Source: Lachnospiraceae bacterium MD335
GTDB lineage: Bacteria > Bacillota > Clostridia > Lachnospirales > Lachnospiraceae
DNA: 39,066 bases
Direction of reading: 5' to 3'
Assembly: GCA_000403335.2 (NCBI GenBank)
Contig: KE159628.1
Coordinates: 89,664-128,729 of the forward strand
In this document: piece by piece, positions 8,967-17,384 of the stretch
How positions within the stretch are numbered: the first letter of the stretch is position 1
How the letters are laid out: every line of letters begins with the position of its first letter
Notes under the pieces: generated by a model
Database searches by the model: none
What the model was told of the DNA's origin: nothing
The model's input: the letters and a program-made list of their open reading frames with translations, nothing else
Translations under genes and position numbers: made by a program

Positions 8967-8995
8967 TTACGGACACACTTGTTTCGATATATAAT
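8967..8995 (+). promoter_or_regulatory. Possible promoter of mscL
   Basis: TTACGG (8967-8972), 17 bp and a perfect TATAAT (8990-8995) lie about 40 bp before the mscL start. Confidence 0.5.
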
Positions 8996-9036
8996 AGTCG
9001 AATAGGCAGTTTATTATCAAAAGGGAGGAATTTTTA

Positions 9037-9450
9037 ATGCACAAGTTTTTAGAGGAATTTAAGAAATTTATCAGCAAAGGAAACGTAATGGATATGGCAG
9101 TCGGTATTATTATCGGCGGTGCGTTCACAAGCATTGTGTCTTCGCTTGTCAATGATATTATCAACCCGCTGCTTGGGCTTTTTGGCGGAATGAACTTTGA
9201 TCAGCTTGCCTGGAACATTACGGGCGATGTGACGCTTTATTACGGAAAATTCATTACGGCGGTTGTTAATTTCCTGATTATGGCATTTATCGTGTTTATT
9301 CTTGTGAAAGCGATGAATACTGCCGTTTCCAAGTTTCAAAAGAAAGAGGAAGCAAAAGCGCCTACCACGAAAACATGTCCTTACTGCAAATCCGAGATTG
9401 CACTTGATGCGACAAGATGTCCGCACTGTACTTCGGAACTTGGCAAATAA
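9037..9450 (+). CDS. mscL: Large-conductance mechanosensitive channel with zinc-ribbon tail
   Basis: MscL opens under membrane tension to release solutes during osmotic downshock. The N-terminal part is canonical: [41 protein letters not shown], then a short periplasmic loop and a second membrane helix (about 66-90). After the charged [11 protein letters not shown] stretch the protein ends in [18 protein letters not shown], a four-cysteine zinc ribbon (about 115-136) in the place of the usual C-terminal helical bundle. Total length is 137 residues, close to normal. GGGAGG lies 8 bp before the ATG. Channel identity is secure and the tail's role is unknown. Confidence 0.95.
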   Translation: MHKFLEEFKKFISKGNVMDMAVGIIIGGAFTSIVSSLVNDIINPLLGLFGGMNFDQLAWNITGDVTLYYGKFITAVVNFLIMAFIVFILVKAMNTAVSKFQKKEEAKAPTTKTCPYCKSEIALDATRCPHCTSELGK

Positions 9451-9469
9451 ACTTTTGCTTGCTTGTAAT

Positions 9470-9500
9470 CGAGTAGGGGAACAACCTTCTCCACTACTCG
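9470..9500. other. Hairpin downstream of mscL
   Basis: CGAGTAG (9470-9476) and CTACTCG (9494-9500) pair, with partial pairing inside. No T-run follows, so termination is doubtful. The next 50 bp (to 9555) are GC-rich and non-coding, with further small palindromes, and could be a degenerate repeat. Confidence 0.35.
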
Positions 9501-9556
9501 CCGCGCGCCCCATGCGCCGCTTCTGCGGCATACTTCCTCTGCAAGGGGCTGCGCAT

Positions 9557-9584
9557 AAAAAAATAAGAGCAGCTTCCTGCTCTT
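9557..9584 (-). terminator. Terminator of tRNA-Tyr
   Basis: AAGAGCAG (9565-9572), loop CTTC, CTGCTCTT (9577-9584). On minus the stem is followed by ATTTTTTT. It is 32 bp beyond the tRNA. Confidence 0.85.
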
Positions 9585-9616
9585 CGTACCTTATTATATA
9601 CCTGTTTCATTTGAAA

Positions 9617-9698
9617 TGGGTGGAGGTGGATTCGAACCACCGAAGCATTAAGCAGCAGATTTACAGTCTGTCCCCTTTGGCCACTCGGGAATCCACCC
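9617..9698 (-). tRNA. tRNA-Tyr (GTA anticodon)
   Basis: The acceptor arms GGGTGGA (9698-9692) and TCCACCC (9624-9618) pair, with discriminator A at 9617. The anticodon stem-loop CAGACTGTAAATCTG gives anticodon GTA at 9664-9662. The T arm is GGTGG-TTCGAAT-CCACC. The long variable arm is as expected for bacterial tRNA-Tyr (class II). CCA is not encoded, consistent with the CCA-adding enzyme in this window. Confidence 0.96.
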
Positions 9699-9749
9699 AT
9701 ATGTCTCTTTAGAAAGATTGCGGACGCATTTTCTTTCTGTAACGAAAAA

Positions 9750-9778
9750 ACTATATCATATATTTGTCGAAACTGCAA
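9750..9778 (-). promoter_or_regulatory. Promoter of tRNA-Tyr
   Basis: On minus TTGCAG (9778-9773), a 17-bp spacer and TATAGT (9755-9750) lie about 50 bp upstream of the mature 5' end. Confidence 0.6.
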
Positions 9779-9811
9779 GTATTATTTTTATATATTGTAA
9801 TGCCCTAAGAT

Positions 9812-9840
9812 TTGACTATATCAAGCATTAACGGTATACT
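9812..9840 (+). promoter_or_regulatory. Sigma-A promoter of the Sel1-repeat gene
   Basis: TTGACT (9812-9817), a 17-bp spacer and TATACT (9835-9840). The start codon at 9874 follows AGGAGG. Confidence 0.7.
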
Positions 9841-9873
9841 GGTAAGAAATGAAACTGTTTTCAGGAGGAGCTT

Positions 9874-10992
9874 ATGCAGTCCTTTTTTGACGAAAGAGTA
9901 AAATTTGCGATTGAGCATATATGGATAAACCCGCTTTCCGGAAAGCGCGAGGAGGCGCTGTCGGCATTGCGCGAAGCTGCCAACATGGGTGACGGCGATG
10001 CCTTTTATTTTTTAGGACGCTGCTATCTTGGCAGGAGTTTTGCCGATCCTGTACTTGGGCTACCCCATGATCGGAAATTTGCATTTGAGTGCTTTGATAA
10101 AAGCTTAGAACTTGAGAGCGCGGTCGGCATGTTCGCAACCATGCATATAGAAGGCTATGAGCCCTCACAGGGTACCTTTATCCATCCGCCTTATAAGTCG
10201 AAGCGCGAAATTTGGGACAAGGTGTACGGTATGGCGATGGACGGAGAAATTTTCTGTCGTTTTCTTGTTGCAAACGCATATTTTTATTGTGATGTGGCGG
10301 ATTTTCTTGATATTACGCCTGAAAGTGCAGGCGGCGAGGAGCCTTATCTGCGCCGCGTGCGCGAGTGGGCGGCGGCTGCAGTGGGGCTTTACGAAGGCTG
10401 TGTCAATGAGGGGCTTGGTATTGCAATCCCGAATTTGATTGACATTCTGTCTTCGGGAAAAAACGGCATTCCTGTGATGAAAAAGCGGGCAGACAAGTAT
10501 AAGCATATTGCTGCGGACATGGGAATCGGCGCATATGAACGTATTATCGGGAATGAATACCGTGACGATAACCGCCTTGACGAAGCGCTCGCAATGTATG
10601 AGCGCGCAGCAAGCCACGGGGACGGCTATGCGTATTACTGCCTCGGAAAATTTTACACGTTCCGAGGCGTCCTTGGCATGAACTTAAAGAAAGCCGCCGA
10701 CTATTTTGAGAAAGGCATCGCGTCATATCCGAACGACAAGGGTCTCTGTAATCTGCTCGGCGAAATCTGTTTTCGCGGCGGGCAGGGGCTTGCCTGTGAT
10801 TTTCCGAAGGCGTTTGCGCTGTTGGACAATGCCTACCGAAACGGCAGCACCTGGGGTTCTGATATGCTTGGAATGTGCTACCTGAAGGGTCTTGGTACAG
10901 AGGTTGACCTTGAGATGGCGCGGTGGATGTTTGAACTGAACCCGAAAAAGCGGTTTGCAGTTTGGGGGCTGGAGGAGTTGGAGAGCTATTGA
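9874..10992 (+). CDS. Sel1/TPR-like repeat protein
   Basis: This 372-residue protein has no signal peptide and consists of helical Sel1-like repeats. Examples are ALREAANMGDGDAFYFLGRCYL (about 29-50), ALAMYERAASHGDGYAYYCLGKFY (about 237-260), KKAADYFEKGIASYPNDKGLCNLLGEI and KAFALLDNAYRNGSTWGSDMLGMCYLKGLG. Such repeats are protein-interaction scaffolds, and the partner is unknown. Its 3' end overlaps the convergent lipoprotein gene by 7 bp, and no terminator lies between them, so the two transcripts would overlap. Confidence 0.8.
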   Translation: MQSFFDERVKFAIEHIWINPLSGKREEALSALREAANMGDGDAFYFLGRCYLGRSFADPVLGLPHDRKFAFECFDKSLELESAVGMFATMHIEGYEPSQGTFIHPPYKSKREIWDKVYGMAMDGEIFCRFLVANAYFYCDVADFLDITPESAGGEEPYLRRVREWAAAAVGLYEGCVNEGLGIAIPNLIDILSSGKNGIPVMKKRADKYKHIAADMGIGAYERIIGNEYRDDNRLDEALAMYERAASHGDGYAYYCLGKFYTFRGVLGMNLKKAADYFEKGIASYPNDKGLCNLLGEICFRGGQGLACDFPKAFALLDNAYRNGSTWGSDMLGMCYLKGLGTEVDLEMARWMFELNPKKRFAVWGLEELESY

Positions 10993-11909
10993 GCAAAAAA
11001 CGCCTCTGTCATCTTCCGGTATTCTTCCATTGTGTATTCCGGCTCATAATTTTTGACAAAAGTGATCCACGCTTCTTTTAGTTCCCCGTAACTGATGCCA
11101 AGATAGGTCTGATAGTCCGTTTCGTCTTTTCCTTCACGTATCAATTGCATCGTTTTTTCCATGCCGTAATTTTTTACAAGATATTCGACAAAGCTTTGCG
11201 AACATTCATACCATATAAATCCGTCCTGTGTCTGAATGGAATAGGTATAGCCTCCGGCGCGTCCGATAGAATCAAGCATTTCGTTTTGTTTCTTTGTATC
11301 ATAAAATTTCTCCAATGTAAGTTTTACATCATAGGTGAAGAAATCCAATATATCAATGTCGTATTCTTCGAAAAACCGAATATAGTTGACGCCGATTCTT
11401 GTTGCCGTATAGTCACAGATTCCTTCCTCAAGAGAATTGCTAAAGCAGATTCTTCCGAGAACAGAATGCGTCAGCTCATGCGGGAGTACGCGGTCTGTCG
11501 GTGCATTTATTTGGTTAAAGGACAGCAGGATACTAAACTCGATTGCTCCGTCTGCGCCCTTTGCGGGGGACCAAGCCATAGAATGCGGCGTGCCGCCCAT
11601 TTCGAGGTTGACAAAAATAGTGTCCGCATCGGGAGCGATTGCCGTGTACCAGTCCTGCACGCCTAAGAGGGTTTCGATTTGCGGTATGTATGTGGACACA
11701 AGAGTTTCGAAGTCGTTTTGCGCGGAAATGAAGGAGTTTGAAAAATCATAATGCTTCCAGTAGTCGCTTGTATAGTGGAACGCATAATTCCAGTCTTTTT
11801 GCTGCGTTATCTGCGGTGCGTTTACAATTTTCTCCTGTGCGGATGTGCAGCCTGTTAAAAAGATGACAGACAATAATACTCCTATTAATTTTTTTCGGCT
11901 GTGTTTCAC
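10986..11909 (-). CDS. Lipoprotein, probable zinc metallopeptidase
   Basis: The 307-residue product has a lipoprotein signal with lipobox LTGC (C21), so it should be anchored outside the membrane. The zinc-site motif HELTH occurs at about residues 144-148. A downstream SLEEGICDYTA stretch (about 159-169) supplies a candidate third ligand glutamate, a gluzincin-like arrangement. Later hydrophobic and aromatic segments (FIWYECSQSFVEYLVKNYG, then an ISYGELKEAWITFV-like end) resemble the peptidase_MA-type surface peptidases. AGGAGGGAGGAG precedes the ATG. Substrate unknown; peptidase activity is inferred from the motif only. Confidence 0.75.
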   Translation of the reverse strand: MKHSRKKLIGVLLSVIFLTGCTSAQEKIVNAPQITQQKDWNYAFHYTSDYWKHYDFSNSFISAQNDFETLVSTYIPQIETLLGVQDWYTAIAPDADTIFVNLEMGGTPHSMAWSPAKGADGAIEFSILLSFNQINAPTDRVLPHELTHSVLGRICFSNSLEEGICDYTATRIGVNYIRFFEEYDIDILDFFTYDVKLTLEKFYDTKKQNEMLDSIGRAGGYTYSIQTQDGFIWYECSQSFVEYLVKNYGMEKTMQLIREGKDETDYQTYLGISYGELKEAWITFVKNYEPEYTMEEYRKMTEAFFAQ

Positions 11910-12054
11910 ATCGCACTCCTCCCTCCTATGTTATCATTCAAATTCATTGGTTTTATTTTGTGTACTTTTATGATATTTCTTTTTTTCGCGCATGGCAATT
12001 GTATTTGGATGAATGATATTATTTTTGTATTGAATGAAATACAGTTCTAAAACT

Positions 12055-12094
12055 GATAAGGGTGCAGTTAGTTCCTGCTAACTGCACCCTTATC
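12055..12094. terminator. Terminator after first GH43 gene
   Basis: GATAAGGGTGCAGTTAG (12055-12071) and its exact 17-bp reverse complement (12078-12094) with a 6-nt loop. On minus it is followed by AGTTTTAG. It lies 30 bp after the GH43 stop. Confidence 0.8.
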
Positions 12095-12123
12095 TATTTA
12101 TTATACGCTGCTATCACAAATTA

Positions 12124-13662
12124 TTAATCCAAATATTCAAAATAATCAAAATCCGCCGGTATTCTTGTGCCGCATCCGCCATTATTCGCGTAAATGCCGA
12201 CCAGCGTTCCTGTATGCCGTTTCGGGTCATCGGGCACACCCTCGTCGCACAGGTAGATACAGTTTTCAAGCGTTCCCGCAAGCGTCCAATCCTCGCCGTC
12301 ATAGCTGTAATAGAACGTTCTCGTCAGTCTGTCGACCACGACCTTGAGATAAACCGCCTGCTCCTTTATCCCGTCAACCTCCGCCATCAGCTCCTCGCCG
12401 TGATTGCGGTTGATGACAAGCTGCAGCTTCCTGCCGCCCTCACAGCACAGGGAAAACCGCGCATACGTCGCCGTGCTGTAGTAACATGTCAGGCCTGCCT
12501 GCTCACCGTCGCGTGTGGGATAAAATTCAAGCTTTGTCGACGCCGTGTAGCTTAATTCCTGCTCACGTCTGACCAGCGTATTTTTTGCTCGGATTTCCGA
12601 AAGCTGTCCGTCCAAGGTCCAAATGCGGAAATATCCCGGGCGTTCCGTGAGGGAGTAGTTTCCCTTTGCCGGATTGCGCACAAACTCCCAGTTTAAGTTT
12701 AACGTCTCGTCGTCAAAATCGTCCCTTGTCCATTTCTCATAGGTGCACTGCGGCAAATCCGGCGCTGTCTGCTCAATACTCGGACCTTTGCGGTCATTGA
12801 TGATAAACCAGTCGTCGTCAAGCCATGTCACGGGGTCCAAGCCCGACTCCCTGCCAATCGTGGTGTAGTGTCCCTGATTTGGTCTTCCCATCAGGTAATA
12901 TACCCACCAGTCACCGTTCTGCGTTTCAATTAATTTGCCATGTCCCGTTCTCTGAATGGACGCATCAGGGTCAAACTGACGCATCAGCGGGTTGTAAGGC
13001 GACGGCTCATACGGTCCAAACAGATTCTCGGAACGTCCTACGTTGATGCCGTGTCCGTAACCTGTGCCGCCCTCCGCAAGGATTGCGTAATAATATTTGC
13101 CGCGTTTTAAAAGATGCGGTCCCTCCGGGCAGCGCTCACCCGTGCCCGGCCATACGGGAATTTTGTCGCCGATGACCTTTGTACAATCGTCGCTCAGCGG
13201 TACAAGATTAATACCCGGGCTGATAACCATATAATGCTTTCCGTCATCATCTATAAAGTGAGACGGGTCAATATCGTCCACTTCCAGCCAGCTTGGCTTG
13301 CTGTAAGGACCCTCCGGCTTATCCGAGGTCACCACAAGCTGTCTGCGCATCACGTTATTGTCGCGCTTGCCGTCCGCATTCAGGCGCAATGTCGCCATAA
13401 TAATAAACTTGCCGTTGTGATAAGAAATATCCGGCGCCCAAATACCGTGAGAGTCGCGGATACACTGCAAATCAAGGTCGTCCGAATCCGTAATCGCATG
13501 TCCGATAACGTGCCAGTGCACCATGTCTTTGGAATGGCTGATTGCAATTGCCGGGAAGTACTGGAAGGTCGAGTTGACCATATAATAATCCTCTCCGACA
13601 CGCACGACTGACGGGTCCGGAAAAAAGCCTCGCTGTACAGGATTTTGATAGGTATTGCTCAT
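12124..13662 (-). CDS. GH43 beta-xylosidase / arabinofuranosidase (first)
   Basis: The 512-residue protein has no signal peptide and so probably acts inside the cell on imported oligosaccharides. Residues 1-310 form the GH43 five-bladed propeller: FFPDPSVV with base D16, DDIDPSHFIDDDGKHYM with the modulating aspartate (about 130), and RCPEGPHLLKRGKYYY with the acid glutamate (about 181). Residues 320-512 form the C-terminal beta-sandwich, ending in GIYANNGG and ADFDYFEYLD. The layout fits XynB-like GH43 enzymes that remove xylose or arabinose from xylan fragments; substrate cannot be fixed from sequence. AAAGGAC lies upstream. The second GH43 gene lies 97 bp upstream on the same strand, with a palindromic site between them. 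Confidence 0.93.
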   Translation of the reverse strand: MSNTYQNPVQRGFFPDPSVVRVGEDYYMVNSTFQYFPAIAISHSKDMVHWHVIGHAITDSDDLDLQCIRDSHGIWAPDISYHNGKFIIMATLRLNADGKRDNNVMRRQLVVTSDKPEGPYSKPSWLEVDDIDPSHFIDDDGKHYMVISPGINLVPLSDDCTKVIGDKIPVWPGTGERCPEGPHLLKRGKYYYAILAEGGTGYGHGINVGRSENLFGPYEPSPYNPLMRQFDPDASIQRTGHGKLIETQNGDWWVYYLMGRPNQGHYTTIGRESGLDPVTWLDDDWFIINDRKGPSIEQTAPDLPQCTYEKWTRDDFDDETLNLNWEFVRNPAKGNYSLTERPGYFRIWTLDGQLSEIRAKNTLVRREQELSYTASTKLEFYPTRDGEQAGLTCYYSTATYARFSLCCEGGRKLQLVINRNHGEELMAEVDGIKEQAVYLKVVVDRLTRTFYYSYDGEDWTLAGTLENCIYLCDEGVPDDPKRHTGTLVGIYANNGGCGTRIPADFDYFEYLD

Positions 13663-13704
13663 AGTGGTTCGTCCTTTCTGTTTCTCAATTTTATAATCGT
13701 CACA

Positions 13705-13723
13705 AATATGACATATGTGTCAG
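13705..13723. promoter_or_regulatory. Palindromic operator-like site before the first GH43 gene
   Basis: AATATGACATATGTGTCAG contains the inverted repeat TGACA-N4-TGTCA, 43 bp upstream of the GH43 start. It agrees at 17 of 19 positions with a sequence inside the lipoprotein gene (17215-17233, minus strand). It is not a canonical cre site because the central CG is missing. Confidence 0.5.
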
Positions 13724-13759
13724 TTTTTGCAATAAAAACGGTTTTCTGCTTCCGACTGG

Positions 13760-15361
13760 CTATGCCTGATAAATTACGCTGTCAACTATCGCATATCCTG
13801 TACTGCCGCCATTTTCCGACGCACAGAACACACCGTTTTTCACGCCAACCCACCTGCCGGGTATCGATGTCATGTCGCCTGCTTTCTGATAATCATTTCC
13901 GTCCGTACTATATTCAATCGTCACGGTCTCCAACGGGAAATCCTTTTCATTCGCATTCAGGTCGCGCAGTCCCGTGCGCTTTACCGTATATTTCACAAAT
14001 ACTTCGCCTGCCTTTGCCGCATCAACCGGCGCAAGCTCCGCCGCAGTTTCAATTGTCTCGTCCGGCACAATCTTGCCGTACTTCTGCACGCCTGTCACAT
14101 AACTTACAGCAAGCGTATTTCCTTGCTTTTTAAATGTTACAAGTCCGTACGTCATTCCCATGGAAATCACGCCCGCCTCGTCACCGTCCGCAAGGTTTGA
14201 CAGATCTAACTTCGTGACACAGGTAAACTCCGGCGCAGGCCATTTCTGTATCAAAAGATTCGGCATATCGCCGTATACACTGTTTTTCTTAACCGCATTC
14301 AATCTCAAATTGGTTCCCGTCAGCGCGTACCATTCCTTTTTCGGATTGGCATTCCACTGCCACTGAAGACCAAGTTCTGTATCCGTAAAATCATCGGATG
14401 CTGCCGGCTCGCAAATTTCCCATTTGACATCGCCGACATTTGGCTTTTTGTATTCCATAACAGGCTCGCCATAATCGTTTCCATCCTTTGCGATACCGAT
14501 AACGGGCCAGTCATTCTGCCAGCTCATAGGCTGTAAGTGGACAATTCTGCCTGCCGCATACACGTCCTGGAAATGAAGGAACCAGTCTTCTCCCGCTGCG
14601 GTATCCACCCATGCGCCCTGATGCGGTCCGTTCACGGGGCTGTTGCCCTGACGCATAACCACTTTATACTCATACGGTCCGAAAATATTCTTTGAACGCA
14701 ATACAGTCTGCCATCCGATTTTCACGCCGCCTGCCGGAGCAAAAATGTAATACCACCCGTTTCTCTTGTAAAGCTTTGGTCCTTCTATCGTCACCTGATC
14801 GTTTTCGTTGCCGTCAAAAATCTTGACTTCCTCGCCGATTAAGCCCATGCCGTCCGGCTGCATCTCCACCATATGGAGTACGCTTTTGTAACCGATTCTG
14901 CTCTTTGCCACGCCTGCCACAAGATACGCCTTTCCGTCGTCGTCCCAAAACGGGCAGGGATCAATCCAGCCTGCCGCAGGTCTGATATTGACGGGTTTTG
15001 ACCACGTTCCAAACGGGTCTGTTGCCGTACTCATGTAAATCCCCTCGTCGGGCATCGGAAAGCAGGCATAATATGTACCCTCATGATACCGAATAGACGG
15101 CGCCCACACACCGCAGCCGTGTATCGGATTTTCGTAGCGCGGTTCGGGAATTTCGTTGATAATATAGTTGACGACCTTCCAGTTCACCAAATCCTTTGAG
15201 TGCAAAAGAGGTAAGCCCGGCGCATTGCAAAAGCTTGATGCAATCATAAAATAATCCTCTCCTACCCTGATTGCATCGGGATCCGAGTAGTCCGCATAGA
15301 GAATAGGATTTTTATAATTTCCGTTTCCCAAATCTGCGTTCCATAATTTTGTAGCTATCAT
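13760..15361 (-). CDS. GH43 glycosidase (second)
   Basis: The 533-residue protein has no signal peptide. The GH43 propeller spans about 1-315: YADYSDPDAIRVG with base D27, GWIDPCPFWDDDGKAYLV with the modulating aspartate (about 133), and VTIEGPKLYKRNGWYYIFAPAGG with the acid glutamate (about 195). The C-terminal beta-sandwich covers about 330-533. Sequence style (NAPGLPLLHSKDLVNW, HGCGVWAPSIRYHEGTYY, GPHQGAWVDT) is that of the GH43_12-type xylosidase/arabinofuranosidase group. It is only distantly similar to its neighbour, so the two are probably complementary activities on xylan side chains rather than a recent duplication. No transporter or regulator lies nearby. Confidence 0.92.
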   Translation of the reverse strand: MIATKLWNADLGNGNYKNPILYADYSDPDAIRVGEDYFMIASSFCNAPGLPLLHSKDLVNWKVVNYIINEIPEPRYENPIHGCGVWAPSIRYHEGTYYACFPMPDEGIYMSTATDPFGTWSKPVNIRPAAGWIDPCPFWDDDGKAYLVAGVAKSRIGYKSVLHMVEMQPDGMGLIGEEVKIFDGNENDQVTIEGPKLYKRNGWYYIFAPAGGVKIGWQTVLRSKNIFGPYEYKVVMRQGNSPVNGPHQGAWVDTAAGEDWFLHFQDVYAAGRIVHLQPMSWQNDWPVIGIAKDGNDYGEPVMEYKKPNVGDVKWEICEPAASDDFTDTELGLQWQWNANPKKEWYALTGTNLRLNAVKKNSVYGDMPNLLIQKWPAPEFTCVTKLDLSNLADGDEAGVISMGMTYGLVTFKKQGNTLAVSYVTGVQKYGKIVPDETIETAAELAPVDAAKAGEVFVKYTVKRTGLRDLNANEKDFPLETVTIEYSTDGNDYQKAGDMTSIPGRWVGVKNGVFCASENGGSTGYAIVDSVIYQA

Positions 15362-15446
15362 GTGTTTGTCCTGCCTTTCTTTGTATATTAAATTGTCATT
15401 ACACGTATCATTTCAGAAAGAATCTGCCATGCAAATTCTTTGAACG

Positions 15447-15470
15447 CAAGCTGCCAAGCTTGTATTTTTT
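15447..15470 (+). terminator. Terminator-like hairpin without a plus-strand gene
   Basis: CAAGCT-GCCA-AGCTTG (15447-15462) followed by TATTTTTT on plus. It lies upstream of the second GH43 gene on the opposite strand and belongs to no visible gene. Confidence 0.3.
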
Positions 15471-15498
15471 ACTTTGTCTGCTTATTACAGTCTATCAT

Positions 15499-15532
15499 AT
15501 GTGACAAAAATTTACTATATCTAATGTCACAT
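15499..15532. promoter_or_regulatory. Inverted repeat ATGTGACA-N18-TGTCACAT
   Basis: Perfect 8-bp arms at 15499-15506 and 15525-15532 flank an AT-rich 18-bp centre. It lies between the lipoprotein stop (15551) and the second GH43 start (15361). The arms share the TGACA/TGTCA core of the site at 13705. It could be a regulator site or a weak stem. Confidence 0.4.
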
Positions 15533-15550
15533 CTTTCATTCTAATTTATG

Positions 15551-17329
15551 CTATGATTTTTTAGGTGAAAACCGGAGTTCGCTAAACTCCGCATACGGTA
15601 TCGTCACCTCCGAAAAGCCCATTGCATATGCGGCAATGCTGTATGGGTGCATAAAAAAGCAAATCCCCTCATCTGTCAGCACAAAATCCGTCGTTTCCAA
15701 AGAAACGCTCTCGCGCACGGTTTCCTTTGCATCCGGCCAAAAATAGCTTGGGCTTTCGTCAATTATTTCACCGAAATATTCTGTCACAAGGTCTTTTAAT
15801 TCCGCTTCCGTATTGGATATAATATCCGGCAGCAAAAGCCGTTCGCCCGTTTCAAGGTCAAAGACATATCCTTCCCATAACGGTAATCCGTGCGCACCGC
15901 CGAAATAGTCGTAGCCCTCCTGCACAAAGCTCACATAGTTTCCATCAAAATACCGGACACACGATACTTCGCTGTCATAGCTATAGGGTACGGACAGCTC
16001 ATCAATAAATTCCTCGTCCCTGCGCACATTGCTCTCAAACTGCGTCAGCATATTTGCCGCCTCATGCTCATACAGATATGCGTTAATTTTCTTTGCGCCT
16101 GCAAAAGACGTGTCCACCGAAAGCCATTCAATATCCACCGTTCCCAACAGTTGCTTTGGATTTTTCTCAGCATATATCTCATGCTTTTCCACCGCAAGCG
16201 TCCCAACTTCATGAATTTTTGTGCGGTAAACCGGCTCCTCAAAATACATCGGCTGCTGCGAACCGGTCATACGTATTCTGACAAGATATGCATCATAATC
16301 GCGCATATCCATATAATAAAGGTCGTCCCCCGACACCCTGATGCCAAAGTCAAAGGGCGAAAACCGTTTCGTATAATCTGACATGTCGGAAAGCTCAAAG
16401 AGCACACCGCCCGTTGCGTCCTCCGCGGAAAGGTATCCAACCGTCGCTTTGCGTGTTTCATCGCAGAGCATGTAGTAGAGCGTTCCCTCGTGATACACCG
16501 CGCTCATGCTGCCCTGCCCATCGATTTCACCGATAACCGTCCGCTCCTTTGTATGCAGGTCAACGCGTTCAAATGTCTGTTTGTCCGTCTGCGTCACGGC
16601 AAAAAATGCTTCCCCGTCCGTCAGATATACAAGCCCCGAAGGATCAAGCCATTCCTCCTCCAAAGCTTTTTGATACAAAAACTCTGTTTCCTCCACCGGA
16701 ATTTCCGCGCCAAGGCTTCCGTCCGCCAAAACCGCATAGCAGCGCGTGCCCTCGGTGTTGTATGAATTGTACAGATGCAAAACGCCATTGCTGTAATAGA
16801 TCCCCGTATATCCGTAAATGCTGTCTTCCCGCGCAACCGCCTGCTCGTAGCCGCTTCCGTCGGCGTTCATCTTTGACAGCACGAACATCTCATAATATAC
16901 ATCGCTGTCCTCCAAACGACCTGCAACGCGCTCAAGGAAGTATATCTTTTCCCCCAGCAGAATGCCTTTTCCGTCAAACATACCGTAACCCGGCTCAAAT
17001 GCATCACTTTTCCACAAAAACCGTGCATCGTCAGTCGCTTTATCCACAACATAAATGCAATCTGTCCCGAAAAAATACACATATGCATCGTTTTCCTGAA
17101 TTCCTGCGCCATTTTGTGACACCTGTGTCATATTTACATCTGTTTTGTCATCATCAACCGTCTGCGTTTCTGACATTTGTGTCATATTTTCTTCATCTGA
17201 TGTTATGTCTGTTTCTGACACTTGTGTCATATTTGTATCATTCATGTCAACGACTGGGGGCTGTGCCCCGCAGCCGCTGACCGTACAAAGGCAAATCACT
17301 GATGCCAAAATTGCTGTCCGTTTTTTCAT
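15551..17329 (-). CDS. Lipoprotein with DUF3298/RsiV-like C-terminal domain
   Basis: The 592-residue product carries a lipoprotein signal with lipobox VSGC. A disordered linker follows, holding three copies of NMTQxS (about residues 32-75). Next comes a region of YYSNG/TLYYM/GDDLYYMD repeats resembling a beta-propeller (about 85-365; DUF5050-like by eye). The C-terminal part (about 390-590) contains VDIEWLSV, the ANMLTQFESNVRRDEEFI helix, YDYFGGAHGLPLWEGYVFDLETGERLLLPDII and a final FxLTDEGICFFMHPYSIAAYAMG. This matches the DUF4163/DUF3298 fold of RsiV- and PdaC-type surface proteins. In-frame ATGs exist at 17353, 17341 and 17329; the last gives a typical MKKR signal start, but ribosome-site spacing does not settle it. 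It follows the DUF4349 gene on the same strand and is probably cotranscribed. Confidence 0.75.
   Translation of the reverse strand: MKKRTAILASVICLCTVSGCGAQPPVVDMNDTNMTQVSETDITSDEENMTQMSETQTVDDDKTDVNMTQVSQNGAGIQENDAYVYFFGTDCIYVVDKATDDARFLWKSDAFEPGYGMFDGKGILLGEKIYFLERVAGRLEDSDVYYEMFVLSKMNADGSGYEQAVAREDSIYGYTGIYYSNGVLHLYNSYNTEGTRCYAVLADGSLGAEIPVEETEFLYQKALEEEWLDPSGLVYLTDGEAFFAVTQTDKQTFERVDLHTKERTVIGEIDGQGSMSAVYHEGTLYYMLCDETRKATVGYLSAEDATGGVLFELSDMSDYTKRFSPFDFGIRVSGDDLYYMDMRDYDAYLVRIRMTGSQQPMYFEEPVYRTKIHEVGTLAVEKHEIYAEKNPKQLLGTVDIEWLSVDTSFAGAKKINAYLYEHEAANMLTQFESNVRRDEEFIDELSVPYSYDSEVSCVRYFDGNYVSFVQEGYDYFGGAHGLPLWEGYVFDLETGERLLLPDIISNTEAELKDLVTEYFGEIIDESPSYFWPDAKETVRESVSLETTDFVLTDEGICFFMHPYSIAAYAMGFSEVTIPYAEFSELRFSPKKS
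17116..17233. repeat. Three intragenic TGACAC-N2-GTGTCA palindromes
   Basis: TGACACCTGTGTCA (17117-17130), TGACATTTGTGTCA (17171-17184) and TGACACTTGTGTCA (17216-17229), spaced 54 and 45 bp, each followed by TATT on plus. On the coding strand each encodes NMTQ(V/M)S. The third copy with its flank matches the intergenic site at 13705-13723 at 17 of 19 positions. Confidence 0.7.
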
Positions 17330-17384
17330 ACTCTTATACATACTCCAATTCATACTCCCTTATTAAATTTATTTCTTCCTTTTC

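Noticed and set aside
9617-9698. tRNA-Tyr 3' end as an integrated-element attachment site
   Set aside because: No integrase lies nearby and no repeat of the tRNA 3' end is seen in the flanks.
13709-13722. Catabolite-response (cre) site
   Set aside because: The outer TGA/TCA fit, but the central CG essential to cre is TA/AT here.
12124-15361. Tandem duplication of GH43 genes
   Set aside because: The two proteins share only the family motifs; overall they belong to different GH43 types.
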